64,000 nt of DNA, from positions 1-64,000 of the forward strand of contig NZ_PJRT01000010.1 of NCBI RefSeq assembly GCF_002858935.1. Direction: 5' to 3'. Made by a program: the position numbers and the translations under genes. The notes under the pieces were generated by a model. It worked only from the letters and a program-made list of their open reading frames with translations, was not told the origin of the DNA and did not search any database. Shown piece after piece: positions 17,907-28,357 of the stretch (within the stretch, counting starts at the first letter, position 1; every line of letters begins with the position of its first letter). Source of the DNA: Pantoea endophytica (GTDB lineage: Bacteria; Pseudomonadota; Gammaproteobacteria; Enterobacterales; Enterobacteriaceae).

Positions 17907-18084
17907 GCAAGGTCGCCATTAACGGCGTAATGCCGATCAGTTAAGCACCTTATCAAATCACCGCACATTCCGTAGCGGCGCGATTTATCGCGCAATAAAT
18001 TGCGCCGCTACAATGTGTGCTCTCGGTAATTAAGGGTTTTCATGCCTTAACTGACGAGCATTACGCCATGAACGGCGACCTTGC
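17907..18084. repeat. 178-bp MITE-like long palindrome
   Basis: The ends, 17907-17933 and the complement of 18058-18084, match at 24 of 27 bases beginning GCAAGGTCGCC. The arms continue with matching GGCGTAATGC, TCAGTTAAG, GCAC-ATT and TAGCGGCGC segments up to a TTATCGCGCAATAA centre near 17991, so the whole stretch can fold into one imperfect hairpin. It encodes nothing and fills the gap between convergent ybaL and gsk, ending within four bases of the gsk stop. Related pieces lie at 11820-11870 (core) and at 13956 and 23228 (end motif). Confidence 0.8.
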
Positions 18085-18087
18085 GTT

Positions 18088-19389
18088 TTATCTGTCCCAA
18101 TACGACTCTTCTAAGCTGTCTTCCCGCTCCGGCAGGCCGCGCGTCAGGCGCGGTGAATGCTGGTTCAGCACCTGATAACTTACCCGGTTCGCGTATTTAC
18201 ACACCTGTGCCAGCGACGAATAGGTCAGGTAGGCGCGGCCGTGTTTGCTGGAGTTCGGCACTTTTTGGCGATGGAAGTTGTTAGCGGTGATGTCATGCAG
18301 CAGTGCCGCCAGCGCACCATCGCCCGCGCCATTGGTGTTCATGATCTTCTCTGGGCCGCCCATATATGGCGCGATATGCGAGAAGATGCGCAGCGGCTGA
18401 TCGCAATCCTTGTGGCGCATCGCGCGGCTAAATTCATATTGGTTGAACTCAGCCAGCGCGCCCGGCAGCAGCGGATGGTTGGTTTTGCGCTTGTACTCTT
18501 CTTCAGTGAAACCGGCCATGTACAAACCGGTTGGCCCGGCGGTACACAGCACCAAATCCACCCAATCCAGCGCCATATTCGACGCCAGTAGCGGATCCTG
18601 CTCGCCGGTCAGCGCAAAAGCCTCTTCTTCGTTCATCGCCACAATTGAGACGTGATCGCGCAGGAAATCGCGCCAGAACTGCGGATTATCCTGAATCACG
18701 TATTTGGTACCGAGCGTCAATACCACCGGCACGTTGTGTTTTTTGGCGTAGTCGATGGCGCGTAAAGTGGCTTCCGGCATCGGTTCGCCCGGCTGGCAGC
18801 GCACCAGATAGGAAGTCAGCACCAGCGCCGACGCGCCTGCAATGACCTCTTCCGGAATGCTGTTGGCCTGCAGCTGGTTCATCAAGCCGGGACTGATGGC
18901 AAAGGTACGCTCGCCCTGCTCGCCAATCAGCGTAAAGCAGCGGCCAATCGCGCCATCGACGCCCTGCAGGAAGTTAAGATCCATGCGGCTGGAGGTGTTG
19001 CACAGGTAGCGATAGGCGTAGCCGCCGATCTGGATGTTATTGCACATCACGCCGAGCAGTACCGAGCGGTCATCCGCCAGCACCGAGTAGTTATGCAGGG
19101 TATTTCCGATGGTGCCACCGGCAAATTGATGGCTGATGAGCGCTTCGCGCATCAGTTCGTTGTAGAGCGCCTCGGCGGTGGCATCGTCGATCACCAGCGA
19201 GTGACCGGCGCTTAAACCGTAACGCTGCAGAAAGTCGTCGTCGACTTTGGCTTCAATATCCACCAGCGTCTGGTCGATACCCACCACCCAACTGCCCTCT
19301 TCCTGCTCTTGCTGCGTGGCTTGCAGCAGCGGATCGCGCGCGTTGACGGGGAAATAGTGTTTGGATTTGCGTTTGCCGGGAAATTTCAT
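18088..19389 (-). CDS. gsk: Inosine-guanosine kinase
   Basis: The 433-residue PfkB/ribokinase-family enzyme (E. coli 434) phosphorylates guanosine and inosine to GMP and IMP in purine salvage. The nucleoside-kinase core and the C-terminal NTNGAGDGALAALLHD anion-hole motif with the catalytic aspartate are present. It starts MKFPGKRKSKHYFPVNARDP. The E. coli neighbour aes, between gsk and hemH, is missing; hemH lies 58 bases away in the same direction. Confidence 0.96.
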   Translation of the reverse strand: MKFPGKRKSKHYFPVNARDPLLQATQQEQEEGSWVVGIDQTLVDIEAKVDDDFLQRYGLSAGHSLVIDDATAEALYNELMREALISHQFAGGTIGNTLHNYSVLADDRSVLLGVMCNNIQIGGYAYRYLCNTSSRMDLNFLQGVDGAIGRCFTLIGEQGERTFAISPGLMNQLQANSIPEEVIAGASALVLTSYLVRCQPGEPMPEATLRAIDYAKKHNVPVVLTLGTKYVIQDNPQFWRDFLRDHVSIVAMNEEEAFALTGEQDPLLASNMALDWVDLVLCTAGPTGLYMAGFTEEEYKRKTNHPLLPGALAEFNQYEFSRAMRHKDCDQPLRIFSHIAPYMGGPEKIMNTNGAGDGALAALLHDITANNFHRQKVPNSSKHGRAYLTYSSLAQVCKYANRVSYQVLNQHSPRLTRGLPEREDSLEESYWDR

Positions 19390-19413
19390 CGAGAGTGCCG
19401 TCAGGGAAAATCA

Positions 19414-19441
19414 GGCAGAGAATGATATCACACTCTCTGCC
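19414..19441. terminator. Inverted repeat between hemH and gsk
   Basis: GGCAGAGA (19414-19421) and TCTCTGCC (19434-19441) form an 8-bp stem with a 12-base loop just downstream of the minus-strand hemH stop. No strong T-run follows, so termination may be partial. Confidence 0.4.
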
Positions 19442-19447
19442 ACACCC

Positions 19448-20407
19448 TTAACGACGCGCGTTGACCAGCTGCACCATCATTTCAATGTGCTCCGCATCGG
19501 CGTTGAGCGCAGGAATGTACTCGAACTTTTCGCCGCCGGCATGCAGGAAGATCTCGCAGTTCTCACCGCTGATCTCCTCCAGCGTTTCAAGGCAATCCGC
19601 CGCAAAGCCCGGACTCATCACCTGCACGTGCTTGATGCCTTTCGCCGGCAAGCTCTTCATGGTTTCATCGGTGTACGGTGTCAGCCACGGCTCGCGACCA
19701 AAGCGCGACTGGAAGGTCATCATGATCTTGTGCGGCGCAATGCCCAACGCCGCGGCCAGCGCATCGGTGGTGTCTTTGCAACGCAGCGGATAATCATCGC
19801 CTTCATTGGCGAAACGCTGCGGAATGCCGTGATAGGACAGCACCAGCAGATCCGGTTCGCCATGCAGCGCAAACGAGCGCTCAACCGAGGCTTTGAGCGC
19901 AGCGATGTAAGCCGGATGCTCCGCGTAATCGCGGATAAACGCCACTTCCGGCAGCGAGCGCAGTGGTTTAAAGCTGGTGGCTAAGCCATCCCAAACCGCG
20001 GCAACCGTCGAGCAGGAGAACTGCGGATAGAGCGGCAGCACGATGAGTTTGGTCACGCCCTGATCCAGCAAGCGTTTCAGCGCGCTGTCGAGGCTTGGCT
20101 GGCCGTAGCTCATGCCCAGTTCAACCGGCATATCGAGGCGCTGCGCCAATGCTTCACGCTGACGCTTGCTGAACACCATCAGCGGTGAACCTTCATCCAT
20201 CCATACGGAAGCATACAGTTTCGATACGCGTGGCGAGCGAAAAGGCACGATGATGAAATTGAGAATCGGCCACCACAGTAAGCGCGGTGTATCAACCACT
20301 CGTGGATCGCCGAGGAATTGTTTCAGATAGCGTTTAACCGCAGGTGTTGTGGGTGCGTCTGGTGTGCCTAAGTTAACCAGCAAAACCCCGGGCTTTTCTT
20401 GCCTCAT
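19448..20407 (-). CDS. hemH: Ferrochelatase
   Basis: The 319-residue enzyme (E. coli 320) inserts Fe(II) into protoporphyrin IX, the last step of haem synthesis. It has the family motifs [12 protein letters not shown] at the N-terminus, [10 protein letters not shown] with the metal-binding histidine, and the CPGFAAD-like stretch here reading [24 protein letters not shown] before 20407 marks the start; 39 open codons upstream run through the adk-hemH spacer. Confidence 0.96.
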   Translation of the reverse strand: MRQEKPGVLLVNLGTPDAPTTPAVKRYLKQFLGDPRVVDTPRLLWWPILNFIIVPFRSPRVSKLYASVWMDEGSPLMVFSKRQREALAQRLDMPVELGMSYGQPSLDSALKRLLDQGVTKLIVLPLYPQFSCSTVAAVWDGLATSFKPLRSLPEVAFIRDYAEHPAYIAALKASVERSFALHGEPDLLVLSYHGIPQRFANEGDDYPLRCKDTTDALAAALGIAPHKIMMTFQSRFGREPWLTPYTDETMKSLPAKGIKHVQVMSPGFAADCLETLEEISGENCEIFLHAGGEKFEYIPALNADAEHIEMMVQLVNARR

Positions 20408-20501
20408 GGTATTTCCTTGATGTCGAAACGAATGGGTCGAATGCAAAATCAGGGGGAAATTGTAGCGGAAATTGAAGGAGGGGAAAGCAATTGCTGCAAA
20501 A

Positions 20502-20519
20502 GGGCCGGACAACCGGCCC
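20502..20519. terminator. adk terminator
   Basis: GGGCCGG (20502-20508), loop ACAA, CCGGCCC (20513-20519). On the minus strand it is followed by TTTTGC, directly downstream of the adk stop at 20529. Confidence 0.65.
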
Positions 20520-20528
20520 CTCAACGCA

Positions 20529-21230
<702 letters not shown>

Positions 21231-21324
21231 TTATGGCCCGCGCACCACAAGGAAACGGGCGCGCTCGCCACGAAAGGTCTACTTTGACCTGCTTTGTCAG
21301 CAAATACCAGCAGAGTGCCCGTTT

Positions 21325-22155
21325 TTAGGAATCACGGCTAAGCATGAGTAGGTCTTTGAGGCGTTTTTTCAGTGCGGGTGTGACGTTCAGCTGTTTGTTG
21401 ACCCCGCCGCGCACGTCGGCGCACAAGCGTAATTGCGCCTGTTCGGGCAGCACCTGAATATCCTGCGGCAATTCACTGGCATTGAGGCCGTTCGGCAGCG
21501 GAAAAAGTGCAAAGGGTAAACCCGGTTGCTGAATGGAGTGCAGGATGAATGGCGAGTCGAGCGCGATTTTTTCCACCATCGCAATATTGTACGGACGCCA
21601 TTCGCTGTCCTTCATCATTGCCAGCGCCTGTTCTGGCGCGCCACCGAGCGCTAATCCTTGCTCAAACAGCCGCAGCTCACTGCGCACCAATGTGCTGAAA
21701 TCGGCGGTGCGCAATGCGATTAACACCAGATCGCCGCATAACGCCGAATGGCGATCAAGGCGGGCGACAAACAGTCGCGCATCGCTCACCAGCCGTTTAT
21801 GCAGCTGCGTGGCAAACGACTCCGATGCATCGGTAACGCCGTGGCTTTGACATTCGCTCAACGCACGCACGCGACCTTGCTGCATATCAACATGATCCAC
21901 CAGCGCAATATTGCCCGCCGTCATCGGCAAAGTGGGCAGCACGCTCAGTTCACTAACCGGATAGTGCGAGGCATAGCGCGTGTGATTACGTGATTGCTCC
22001 TGACGGAGAAACAGCTGGGAAAGCAGCACTCGCGAGATATGCAAAGAGGGTGCGAAGAAGAGATCGAAATTTTCAAGCCGGTAATAACGGGAAAGCGAGC
22101 CGCGAAGCTTATCGCGCGCCGCCGCCGCCCTGGCAGAAGCAAGTTGTGGAGCCAT
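21325..22155 (-). CDS. Protein of unknown function divergent from a LysR regulator
   Basis: I do not recognise this 276-residue protein. It begins MAPQLASARAAAARDKLRG, lacks a signal peptide or membrane helices and is rich in leucine and arginine. It contains a well-formed mixed alpha/beta pattern (NIALVDHVDMQQGRVRALS) and ends in a basic segment (LNVTPALKKRLKDLLML). An in-frame stop seven codons upstream fixes the ATG. Codon use is like the neighbours. It replaces nothing in E. coli, where adk and htpG are adjacent, so it and the LysR gene form an inserted pair. Confidence 0.7.
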   Translation of the reverse strand: MAPQLASARAAAARDKLRGSLSRYYRLENFDLFFAPSLHISRVLLSQLFLRQEQSRNHTRYASHYPVSELSVLPTLPMTAGNIALVDHVDMQQGRVRALSECQSHGVTDASESFATQLHKRLVSDARLFVARLDRHSALCGDLVLIALRTADFSTLVRSELRLFEQGLALGGAPEQALAMMKDSEWRPYNIAMVEKIALDSPFILHSIQQPGLPFALFPLPNGLNASELPQDIQVLPEQAQLRLCADVRGGVNKQLNVTPALKKRLKDLLMLSRDS

Positions 22156-22313
22156 CGCGTGGTATGTCTCTGGTTATTATGCTGTGTGTGGGAGGTGAAA
22201 CCTGCGGTGATAGTCGGCGTAAAACACAGAGAGCCGTAGCCGTCAACCTGCCAGAATCTGGTGGAAAGGTTAGGCCAATGCGGCTGGACATTAAAATGAT
22301 ATAAACTGACAAT

Positions 22314-22336
22314 CCCTGTTAGGTTTTTACACAGGG
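22314..22336. promoter_or_regulatory. Dyad before the LysR gene (possible autoregulatory site)
   Basis: CCCTGT (22314-22319) and ACAGGG (22331-22336) flank 11 bases immediately before the LysR ATG at 22344, a spacing compatible with LysR-type dyads. A -10-like TATAAA lies at 22300-22305. No matching -35 box was evident. Confidence 0.4.
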
Positions 22337-22343
22337 GACAAGT

Positions 22344-23213
22344 ATGACCGTGCTTCCTTCGTTACGTGCACTGCACTATTTCCACCAGGCGGCACTGTTC
22401 AGCAGTTTTAGCGTAGCGGCCGAACGTCTGCATGTCACCCATAGCGCCATTAGCCATCAGGTTCGACAGCTGGAGAGCTGGATGGGGAAGCCGCTGTTTG
22501 TGCGTACCAATGGACGCGTCAAATTAACCTCACACGGTGAACGTTTGCTGGTGAGTTGTCAGAAAGCCTTTAGCGAGCTCTCCACCACCTGCGAAAGCAT
22601 TCGTACCGGCATGCGCCATCATATCAGCGTCTCCTGCGCGCCCAGCTTTCTCTCGCAATGGCTGATTCCGCGCATCGCCAGCTTCTATCAGCGCTATCCC
22701 GATATTGAAGTGCAGTTTCAGCCGCTGGTAGAGATTGACCAGCTGCGCAGCGAGCATACCGATGTGCTGATTCTCAGCGCCGAGCAGTCGCCGGATGACG
22801 ATATTGATGCCACCTTGATCAGCGATGATTATATCGGCCCACTGTGCGCCCCGCAGTTTGCCGCCCGCTTTCAAAGCGAGCAGGATCTCGCCTCACTGCC
22901 ATTGCTGCACGCCGATACGCGGCTGCATGCGTGGGCCGAATGGGCGAAAACCAGCGGCGTACGCGGCAATTACTGGATCGGCAAGCATTTCGATAATTTG
23001 ACGTTAGCCATTCAGGCGGCGAGAAACGGATTGGGCGTGATTATGGCGCCACGCTTGCTGGTGCGTCAGGAGTTGAGTGATGGCACCTTGATCGCGCCGC
23101 TGGGCTTTGTGCGCGTCGATCGCGCCACGTTGATGATGACCAAGACTTCGCGTCAGCACGATGCGGAGATTACGTTGTTTCGCGATTGGTTGCGGGATCA
23201 GGCGCAGATTTAA
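22344..23213 (+). CDS. LysR-family regulator (GcvA-like subgroup)
   Basis: The 289-residue protein opens with MTVLPSLRALHYFHQAALFSS, an N-terminus typical of the GcvA/AmpR branch, then the helix-turn-helix (SFSVAAERLHVTHSAISHQV). The effector domain includes HADTRLHAWAEWAK, the W-x-x-W region also typical of that branch, and a GLGVIMAPRLLVRQEL end. It is divergent from an unrecognised gene across 188 bp, which is its likeliest target. Confidence 0.88.
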   Translation: MTVLPSLRALHYFHQAALFSSFSVAAERLHVTHSAISHQVRQLESWMGKPLFVRTNGRVKLTSHGERLLVSCQKAFSELSTTCESIRTGMRHHISVSCAPSFLSQWLIPRIASFYQRYPDIEVQFQPLVEIDQLRSEHTDVLILSAEQSPDDDIDATLISDDYIGPLCAPQFAARFQSEQDLASLPLLHADTRLHAWAEWAKTSGVRGNYWIGKHFDNLTLAIQAARNGLGVIMAPRLLVRQELSDGTLIAPLGFVRVDRATLMMTKTSRQHDAEITLFRDWLRDQAQI

Positions 23214-23227
23214 CAGCAGATATAAAA

Positions 23228-23253
23228 AAAGGTCGCCATGAATGGCGACCTTT
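23228..23253. terminator. Bidirectional terminator, GGTCGCCAT palindrome
   Basis: AAAGGTCGCCAT (23228-23239) and ATGGCGACCTTT (23242-23253) form a perfect 12-bp stem with a 2-base loop, flanked by further A residues on the left, between the convergent LysR gene and htpG. It is the third site in the window using this arm. Confidence 0.75.
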
Positions 23254-23267
23254 CGGGTTTGGTGCGA

Positions 23268-25142
23268 TTACGCCGTCAGCAACTGGTTCATGCGACGGAT
23301 AAATTGGTTTGGATCGTCAAGCGTACCGCGCTCGGCGAGCAGCGCCTGATCCAGCAGCAGCTCAACCCACTCGGCAAAGCGCGTTTCGTCCTGGGTATCG
23401 GCCACGCGTTTCACCAGCGTATGATCCGGATTGATCTCGAAAATGTACTTCACGTCCGGCACGTCCTGACCGGCCGCGGCAAACAGCTTCGCCATCTGCG
23501 TGGTCATTTCGTTAGCATCGGTGGTGACGATCGCTGGCGTGTCGGTGAGACGATGCGTCAGACGCACCTCTTTCACACGCTCGCCCAGCAGCGTTTTCAC
23601 GCGCTCAACAAACGGCTCCAGCGCCTTCTCCGCTTCTTTCTGCTCTTCGGTCTCTTCATCGGCCAGTTTGCTCAGCGAATCATCCGCTTTGCTGACTGAC
23701 TGGAAGGTTTTGCCGTCGAACTCGGTGAGGTAGCTCATCATCCATTCGTCGATACGATCGGAGAGCAGCAGCACCTCGATGCCTTTTTTGCGGAACAGTT
23801 CCAGATGCGGGCTGCTCTTCGCGGCGGCATAGCTGTCGGCGGTGATGTAGTAAATCTTGTCCTGACCTTCCACCATGCGCGTCACGTAATCGTCGAGCGA
23901 AACGGTCTGCTCAGCGCTTTCGCTCTGGCTGGTGGCAAAGCGCAGCAGTTTGGCAATCTGTTGCTGGTTAGCGTTGTCTTCGGCTGGACCTTCTTTCAGT
24001 ACCAGACCGAACTCTTTCCAGAACTGCTGATATTTTTCCGCGTCGTCTTTCGCCAGCTTCTCTAACATCTGCAGGCTACGCTTGGTGAGCGCGCCACGCA
24101 GGCTCTGGGTCACACGGCTGTCCTGCAGGATTTCACGCGATACGTTTAGCGGCAGATCGTTGGAATCTATCAAACCACGCACGAAGCGCAGGTAGTTCGG
24201 CATGAACTGCTCGGCATCGTCCATGATGAACACGCGCTGTACGTAGAGTTTCAGGCCGTGCTTGCTGTCGCGGTTCCACATGTCGAACGGCGCACGCGCC
24301 GGGATATACAGCAGGCTGGTGTATTCCTGCTTACCTTCCACGCGGTTATGGCTCCAGATCGCCGGATCGCTGAAATCGTGGGCGATATGTTTGTAGAACT
24401 CGTTGTACTCGTCGTCGCTGATCTCAGACTTGTTGCGCGTCCACAGCGCCTGGGCTTTGTTGATCTTTTCCCAGGTGGTGGTGTCGCTCTCTTCGTCTTT
24501 GCTTTCAATCTCCACCGGCAGCGCGATGTGATCGGAGTATTTGCTGATCACGTTACGCACGCGCCACGCATCGAGGAAATCATCTTCGCCTTCACGGAAG
24601 TGCAGCGTAATTTCGGTACCGCGATCGGCTTTCTCAATCTCTGCCAGCGTATATTCGCCTTCGCCAGCAGATTCCCAGAACACCGCTTCATCGGCTTTAG
24701 CGCCGGCGGCGCGGGTGCGCACGGTGACTTTATCCGCCACAATGAACGCAGAGTAGAAGCCCACGCCGAACTGGCCGATCAGCTGGCTGTCTTTCGCCTG
24801 GTCGGAGCCCATAGATTCGAGGAAGGATTTGGTGCCGGATTTAGCAATGGTGCCGAGGTTCTCAATCACCTCATCACGGCGCATACCGATGCCGTTATCG
24901 CTGAGCGTCAGCGTGCGATTTTCCGGATTGACCGAGATACGTACGCGCAGGTCGCCGTCGCCTTCATACAGATCGGGCGTCGACAGCGCGCGAAAGCGCA
25001 GTTTGTCGGCGGCATCTGAAGCGTTGGAAATCAGCTCGCGCAGGAAAATCTCTTTATTTGAATAGAGTGAATGGATCATCAGGTGCAGAAGTTGTTTTAC
25101 CTCTGACTGGAAGCCACGCGTCTCTTGTCCTTTCATGGTCAT
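23268..25142 (-). CDS. htpG: Molecular chaperone HtpG (Hsp90)
   Basis: The 624-residue protein has the E. coli length. The N-terminal GHKL ATPase contains the Hsp90 signature [24 protein letters not shown] and [11 protein letters not shown]. The middle domain has the catalytic-arginine region ([12 protein letters not shown]) and the C-terminal dimerisation domain ends RRMNQLLTA. The start at 25142 ([11 protein letters not shown]) has TTGAGG five bases before it. A sigma-32-like promoter lies 40-70 bases upstream. In E. coli it follows recR and precedes adk. Confidence 0.97.
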   Translation of the reverse strand: MTMKGQETRGFQSEVKQLLHLMIHSLYSNKEIFLRELISNASDAADKLRFRALSTPDLYEGDGDLRVRISVNPENRTLTLSDNGIGMRRDEVIENLGTIAKSGTKSFLESMGSDQAKDSQLIGQFGVGFYSAFIVADKVTVRTRAAGAKADEAVFWESAGEGEYTLAEIEKADRGTEITLHFREGEDDFLDAWRVRNVISKYSDHIALPVEIESKDEESDTTTWEKINKAQALWTRNKSEISDDEYNEFYKHIAHDFSDPAIWSHNRVEGKQEYTSLLYIPARAPFDMWNRDSKHGLKLYVQRVFIMDDAEQFMPNYLRFVRGLIDSNDLPLNVSREILQDSRVTQSLRGALTKRSLQMLEKLAKDDAEKYQQFWKEFGLVLKEGPAEDNANQQQIAKLLRFATSQSESAEQTVSLDDYVTRMVEGQDKIYYITADSYAAAKSSPHLELFRKKGIEVLLLSDRIDEWMMSYLTEFDGKTFQSVSKADDSLSKLADEETEEQKEAEKALEPFVERVKTLLGERVKEVRLTHRLTDTPAIVTTDANEMTTQMAKLFAAAGQDVPDVKYIFEINPDHTLVKRVADTQDETRFAEWVELLLDQALLAERGTLDDPNQFIRRMNQLLTA

Positions 25143-25184
25143 TGCTACCTCAACTGAATCGGGGTTGATGATACGTTGAGAGAG

Positions 25185-25212
25185 AAATGGGGATGAAGGA
25201 GAGGATTTCAAG
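25185..25212 (-). promoter_or_regulatory. Sigma-32 (heat-shock) promoter of htpG
   Basis: On the minus strand CTTGAAA (25212-25206) is followed after 13 bases by CCCCATTT (25192-25185), an essentially perfect sigma-32 promoter. It lies inside the recR-htpG spacer, giving htpG heat induction independent of the dnaX operon. Confidence 0.85.
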
Positions 25213-25241
25213 CCGATGTCTGTGAAGACATCGGCAAGTGA

Positions 25242-25847
25242 TTAGAAATTAATCTTGTGGCGTCCGGCGAGCGAGTGCGACAGCGTGGTGCCATCGACCA
25301 TTTCCAGCTCACCACCGACCGGCACACCGTGTGCAATGCGGCTGGCATCAACGCCATATTGTCCGCACAACTCGGCGATGTAGTTGGCCGTGGCTTCCCC
25401 TTCCACCGTGGGATTGGTGGCGAGGATCACTTCGGTTAAGGTTTCGCGCTCGAGACGCTGCTCCAGCCGATCCAGGCCGATATCCTGTGGCCCAATGCCA
25501 TCCAGCGGTGACAAGTGCCCCATCAGCACAAAGTAGCGGCCGCCAAACTGGCCGGTCTGCTCAATGGCGTGGATATCTGCCGGGCTCTCCACCACACAAA
25601 TCTGGCCGTTTTGCTGACGACGCGGATTGGCGCAGATGGTGCAGATTTCCTGTTCGGTGAAGGTACGGCAATCGGCGCAGTGACCGATTTCCGACATGGC
25701 GCGGGTCAATGCCTGCGCCAGACGCATGCCACCGCTACGATCGCGCTGCAACAGCTGAAAAGCCATACGCTGCGCCGACTTCGGGCCAACGCCCGGCAGG
25801 CAGCGCAACGACTCCATCAAAGATTCAAGCAGTGGACTGGTTTGCAT
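25242..25847 (-). CDS. recR: Recombination mediator RecR
   Basis: The 201-residue protein equals E. coli RecR in length. It has an N-terminal helix-hairpin-helix ([18 protein letters not shown]), a C4 zinc finger (C57, C60, C69, C72) and a Toprim domain starting [14 protein letters not shown]. RecR acts with RecF and RecO to load RecA on gapped DNA. Its ATG overlaps the ybaB TGA by one base (TGATG). Confidence 0.97.
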   Translation of the reverse strand: MQTSPLLESLMESLRCLPGVGPKSAQRMAFQLLQRDRSGGMRLAQALTRAMSEIGHCADCRTFTEQEICTICANPRRQQNGQICVVESPADIHAIEQTGQFGGRYFVLMGHLSPLDGIGPQDIGLDRLEQRLERETLTEVILATNPTVEGEATANYIAELCGQYGVDASRIAHGVPVGGELEMVDGTTLSHSLAGRHKINF

Positions 25848-26176
25848 CAGAACGGCATCTTGAAGCCAGGCGGCAGCTGCATACCTGAAGAGACCGCAGC
25901 CATCTTCTCTTTCTGCGTTTCGTCAATACGGCGTGCCGCATCGTTGAAGGCCGCGGCGATCAGATCTTCCAGCATGTCTTTATCATCTTCCAGCAAGCTA
26001 GGATCGACTTCGACACGACGGCAGTTGTGCGCACCGTTGATGGTTACTTTAACCAAGCCAGCGCCTGATTCACCGGTCACTTCGATCGCGGCGATCTCTT
26101 CCTGCACTTTGGCCATTTTGTCTTGCATCTGCTGGGCCTGTTTCATCAGGTTGCCCAATCCGCCTTTACCAAACAT
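25847..26176 (-). CDS. ybaB: Nucleoid-associated protein YbaB/EbfC
   Basis: The 109-residue protein matches E. coli YbaB. It starts [18 protein letters not shown] and forms a DNA-binding tweezer-like dimer. Eighteen open codons before 26176 run through the dnaX-ybaB spacer and are excluded. The dnaX-ybaB-recR order is one of the most conserved bacterial operons. Confidence 0.96.
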   Translation of the reverse strand: MFGKGGLGNLMKQAQQMQDKMAKVQEEIAAIEVTGESGAGLVKVTINGAHNCRRVEVDPSLLEDDKDMLEDLIAAAFNDAARRIDETQKEKMAAVSSGMQLPPGFKMPF

Positions 26177-26226
26177 AGTTTTCTCTCTCTGCTGGGGCTG
26201 CGCGCAGTTGACGCGCGGCAGCATGT

Positions 26227-28206
26227 TCACACCGGTCGAATACTCTCTTCATCCAAATCGGCATCGAAGAATCGACGCAATGTCTGAATATGGGTATCGC
26301 TTTCGATCGACTGTCGCGCCTGCGACAGCTTCTCTTCATAAATGGCCTGGCGCCACTCCAGTGGCGTCAATACCGTAGGATTATCGTCTTCAATAATCGT
26401 CAATTCAACCGGCTGACCGGCAGACTGACTTAGCGCTTCCGCCAGCGCCTGCCTGGCAGAAGCTGAATTCAGATGGCGCTGACTGCTGCGCAGATGCAGC
26501 GTAACGCCGGCTTCGCCCACCTCTTTCCACGCATTGAGCGCCACTTGCTGCACCAGTTTCGGTAGCGTCAGCGCGGCGATTTCAGCAGCCCACGCATCGC
26601 GCTGCTGGGCTTCTTCCGCCAGACGCAGCGCCAGCTCAGGGGTTTTCTCATGCTCCAGTGCCGAACGCAAGGCTTTTGGCGTCGCCACCGGCTCCGCTTT
26701 AACCTCTACCGGCAGCTGCGTTTTCCAGCGATAAGCTTCCGGTTTGGCCGGGGCTTTTACCGTGGGTTCAGACGCACGTTGTTGCACACGTTCAGTGACG
26801 CTAGCGAGACGTTCCAGCGCCGGATTCGCCGGCCGCGCGGAACGCGCTGCCGGCTCACTCTTTTTTGCTTTGCCGGCTCCCTGACGCAGCAACTGCGTTC
26901 GCGCCTGTAACAACTGGCTGGTGGAGTCAGGTAACGGATCGGGCGCGGGCTGCATGTCTGGATAATCATCCGACACCGGCGGCGCGTCAGGGTTCGGCGG
27001 TGCCATCTGCGGCTGCGCAGCCGGTGCGGGCGCGGCTTTCGCTGCGGCTTGTGGCGCAGCAACCTGCGGGGCAGCTTGTGGCGTCAAGGTGGGACGCGCC
27101 ACCGGCTCCGCAATCGTTGCCTGCGGATGGAACGCCAGCGCCCGCAGCAGCGTCATCTCTACGCCTAAGCGCCGATCCGGTGCCAGCGGCAGATCTTTAC
27201 GTCCCATCAACAACGTTTGGTAATAGAGCTGCACGTCAGCCGGTGGCAACACGCGGGCTAACTCGCGCAGGCGATCGGCCTGGCTGAGATCGTCCTCGCT
27301 GAGCGAGCTTGGCAGCAGCTGCACCATCGCAATGCGGTGCAGTAAACGCAGCATCTCGACCAGCAGCGCTTCCCACTCAACCCCACGCGACGCGGCCTGA
27401 TTCAGCAGCGCCATCACCTGTTCGCCCTGGCCATCCACCAGCGCTTCAATCAGCGCCAGCGGCTGTTCATCGTCGAGCGTGCCGAGCATTTGTGCCACGG
27501 TGTCACGCGTTACGCTGCCCTGCCCCATGGCAATCGCCTGGTCGGTCAGGCTCAGCGCATCGCGCATGCTGCCGTCAGCGGCGCGTGCCAGCAGATGCAG
27601 CGCACGCGGTTCGGCAGCAATCTGCTCCTGCTGCAACACATGCGTCAGCTGCTGCTGGATTTGCTCCACGTCCAGCGCTTTGAGATGGAATTGCAGGCAG
27701 CGGGACAAAATCGTCACAGGCAGCTTCTGCGGATCGGTGGTCGCCAGCAGGAATTTAACGTGCGATGGCGGCTCTTCCAGCGTTTTCAGCAGCGCGTTAA
27801 AGCTGTGACGCGACAGCATGTGCACTTCATCGATCAGATAGACCTTGAAGCGACCGCGCGCTGGCGCGTACTGCACGTTATCGAGCAGATCGCGCGTATC
27901 TTCAACTTTGGTGCGTGATGCGGCATCGATCTCAATCAGATCGACAAAACGGCCCTGCTCGATTTCGCGGCAGTTATCGCATTGCCCGCACGGCGTTGAC
28001 GTGATGCCGGTTTCACAGTTAAGCCCCTTCGCCAGCAGACGGGCGATCGAGGTTTTCCCGACGCCGCGTGTGCCAGAAAAGAGATAAGCATGATGGATTC
28101 GTCCCAGTGACAACCCGTTGGCCAGCGCAGTCAGCACATGTTCCTGACCGACTACGTCAGCGAAGGCCTGGGGACGCCATTTTCGCGCAAGTACCTGATA
28201 GCTCAT
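26227..28206 (-). CDS. dnaX: DNA polymerase III tau/gamma subunit DnaX
   Basis: The full-length tau product has 659 residues (E. coli 643). The AAA+ clamp-loader domain has Walker A GTRGVGKT (45-52), a C4 zinc module (C64, C73, C76, C79) and a DEVHMLSRH sensor region. A proline/alanine-rich linker (about 370-450) follows, then the tau-specific DnaB- and alpha-binding domains. A frameshift signal at 26860 gives the shorter gamma form. The linker is somewhat longer than in E. coli, which accounts for the size difference. Confidence 0.97.
   Translation of the reverse strand: MSYQVLARKWRPQAFADVVGQEHVLTALANGLSLGRIHHAYLFSGTRGVGKTSIARLLAKGLNCETGITSTPCGQCDNCREIEQGRFVDLIEIDAASRTKVEDTRDLLDNVQYAPARGRFKVYLIDEVHMLSRHSFNALLKTLEEPPSHVKFLLATTDPQKLPVTILSRCLQFHLKALDVEQIQQQLTHVLQQEQIAAEPRALHLLARAADGSMRDALSLTDQAIAMGQGSVTRDTVAQMLGTLDDEQPLALIEALVDGQGEQVMALLNQAASRGVEWEALLVEMLRLLHRIAMVQLLPSSLSEDDLSQADRLRELARVLPPADVQLYYQTLLMGRKDLPLAPDRRLGVEMTLLRALAFHPQATIAEPVARPTLTPQAAPQVAAPQAAAKAAPAPAAQPQMAPPNPDAPPVSDDYPDMQPAPDPLPDSTSQLLQARTQLLRQGAGKAKKSEPAARSARPANPALERLASVTERVQQRASEPTVKAPAKPEAYRWKTQLPVEVKAEPVATPKALRSALEHEKTPELALRLAEEAQQRDAWAAEIAALTLPKLVQQVALNAWKEVGEAGVTLHLRSSQRHLNSASARQALAEALSQSAGQPVELTIIEDDNPTVLTPLEWRQAIYEEKLSQARQSIESDTHIQTLRRFFDADLDEESIRPV
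26833..26882 (-). promoter_or_regulatory. dnaX programmed -1 frameshift signal (gamma subunit)
   Basis: The minus strand carries the slippery heptamer A AAA AAG at 26866-26860 in phase (codon K449 is AAG). The -1 frame reads GAG then TGA (26857-26855), giving a 450-residue gamma. AGGGAG lies 10 bases upstream as the Shine-Dalgarno-like stimulator. Downstream GCCGGC-A-GCGCG, loop TTC, CGCGC-G-GCCGGC forms an 11-bp stem with one mismatch. All three elements known from E. coli dnaX are present. Confidence 0.93.
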
Positions 28207-28357
28207 GTGGATTCAATCACTGGAATTTAGGGAGAAGGGAGAAAATGCAGCTTCGCAAACCCTGTTTATTTTGGCAGTAGTTTAACAGCCACCAGCGGAT
28301 CAGCAACCACTAACTTTGCAGAGGTGGCGCCCCGCCGTGCAGCGGAGCGCGCAGGCC

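Noticed and set aside
24258..25019. Open frame of 253 codons on the + strand opposite htpG
   Set aside because: It is an antisense shadow of a high-GC, strongly biased gene; it has no SD and no recognisable protein features.
27309..27918. Overlapping + strand frames of 124-142 codons within dnaX
   Set aside because: Both are antisense shadows in a proline/alanine-rich gene; no start signals or family features.
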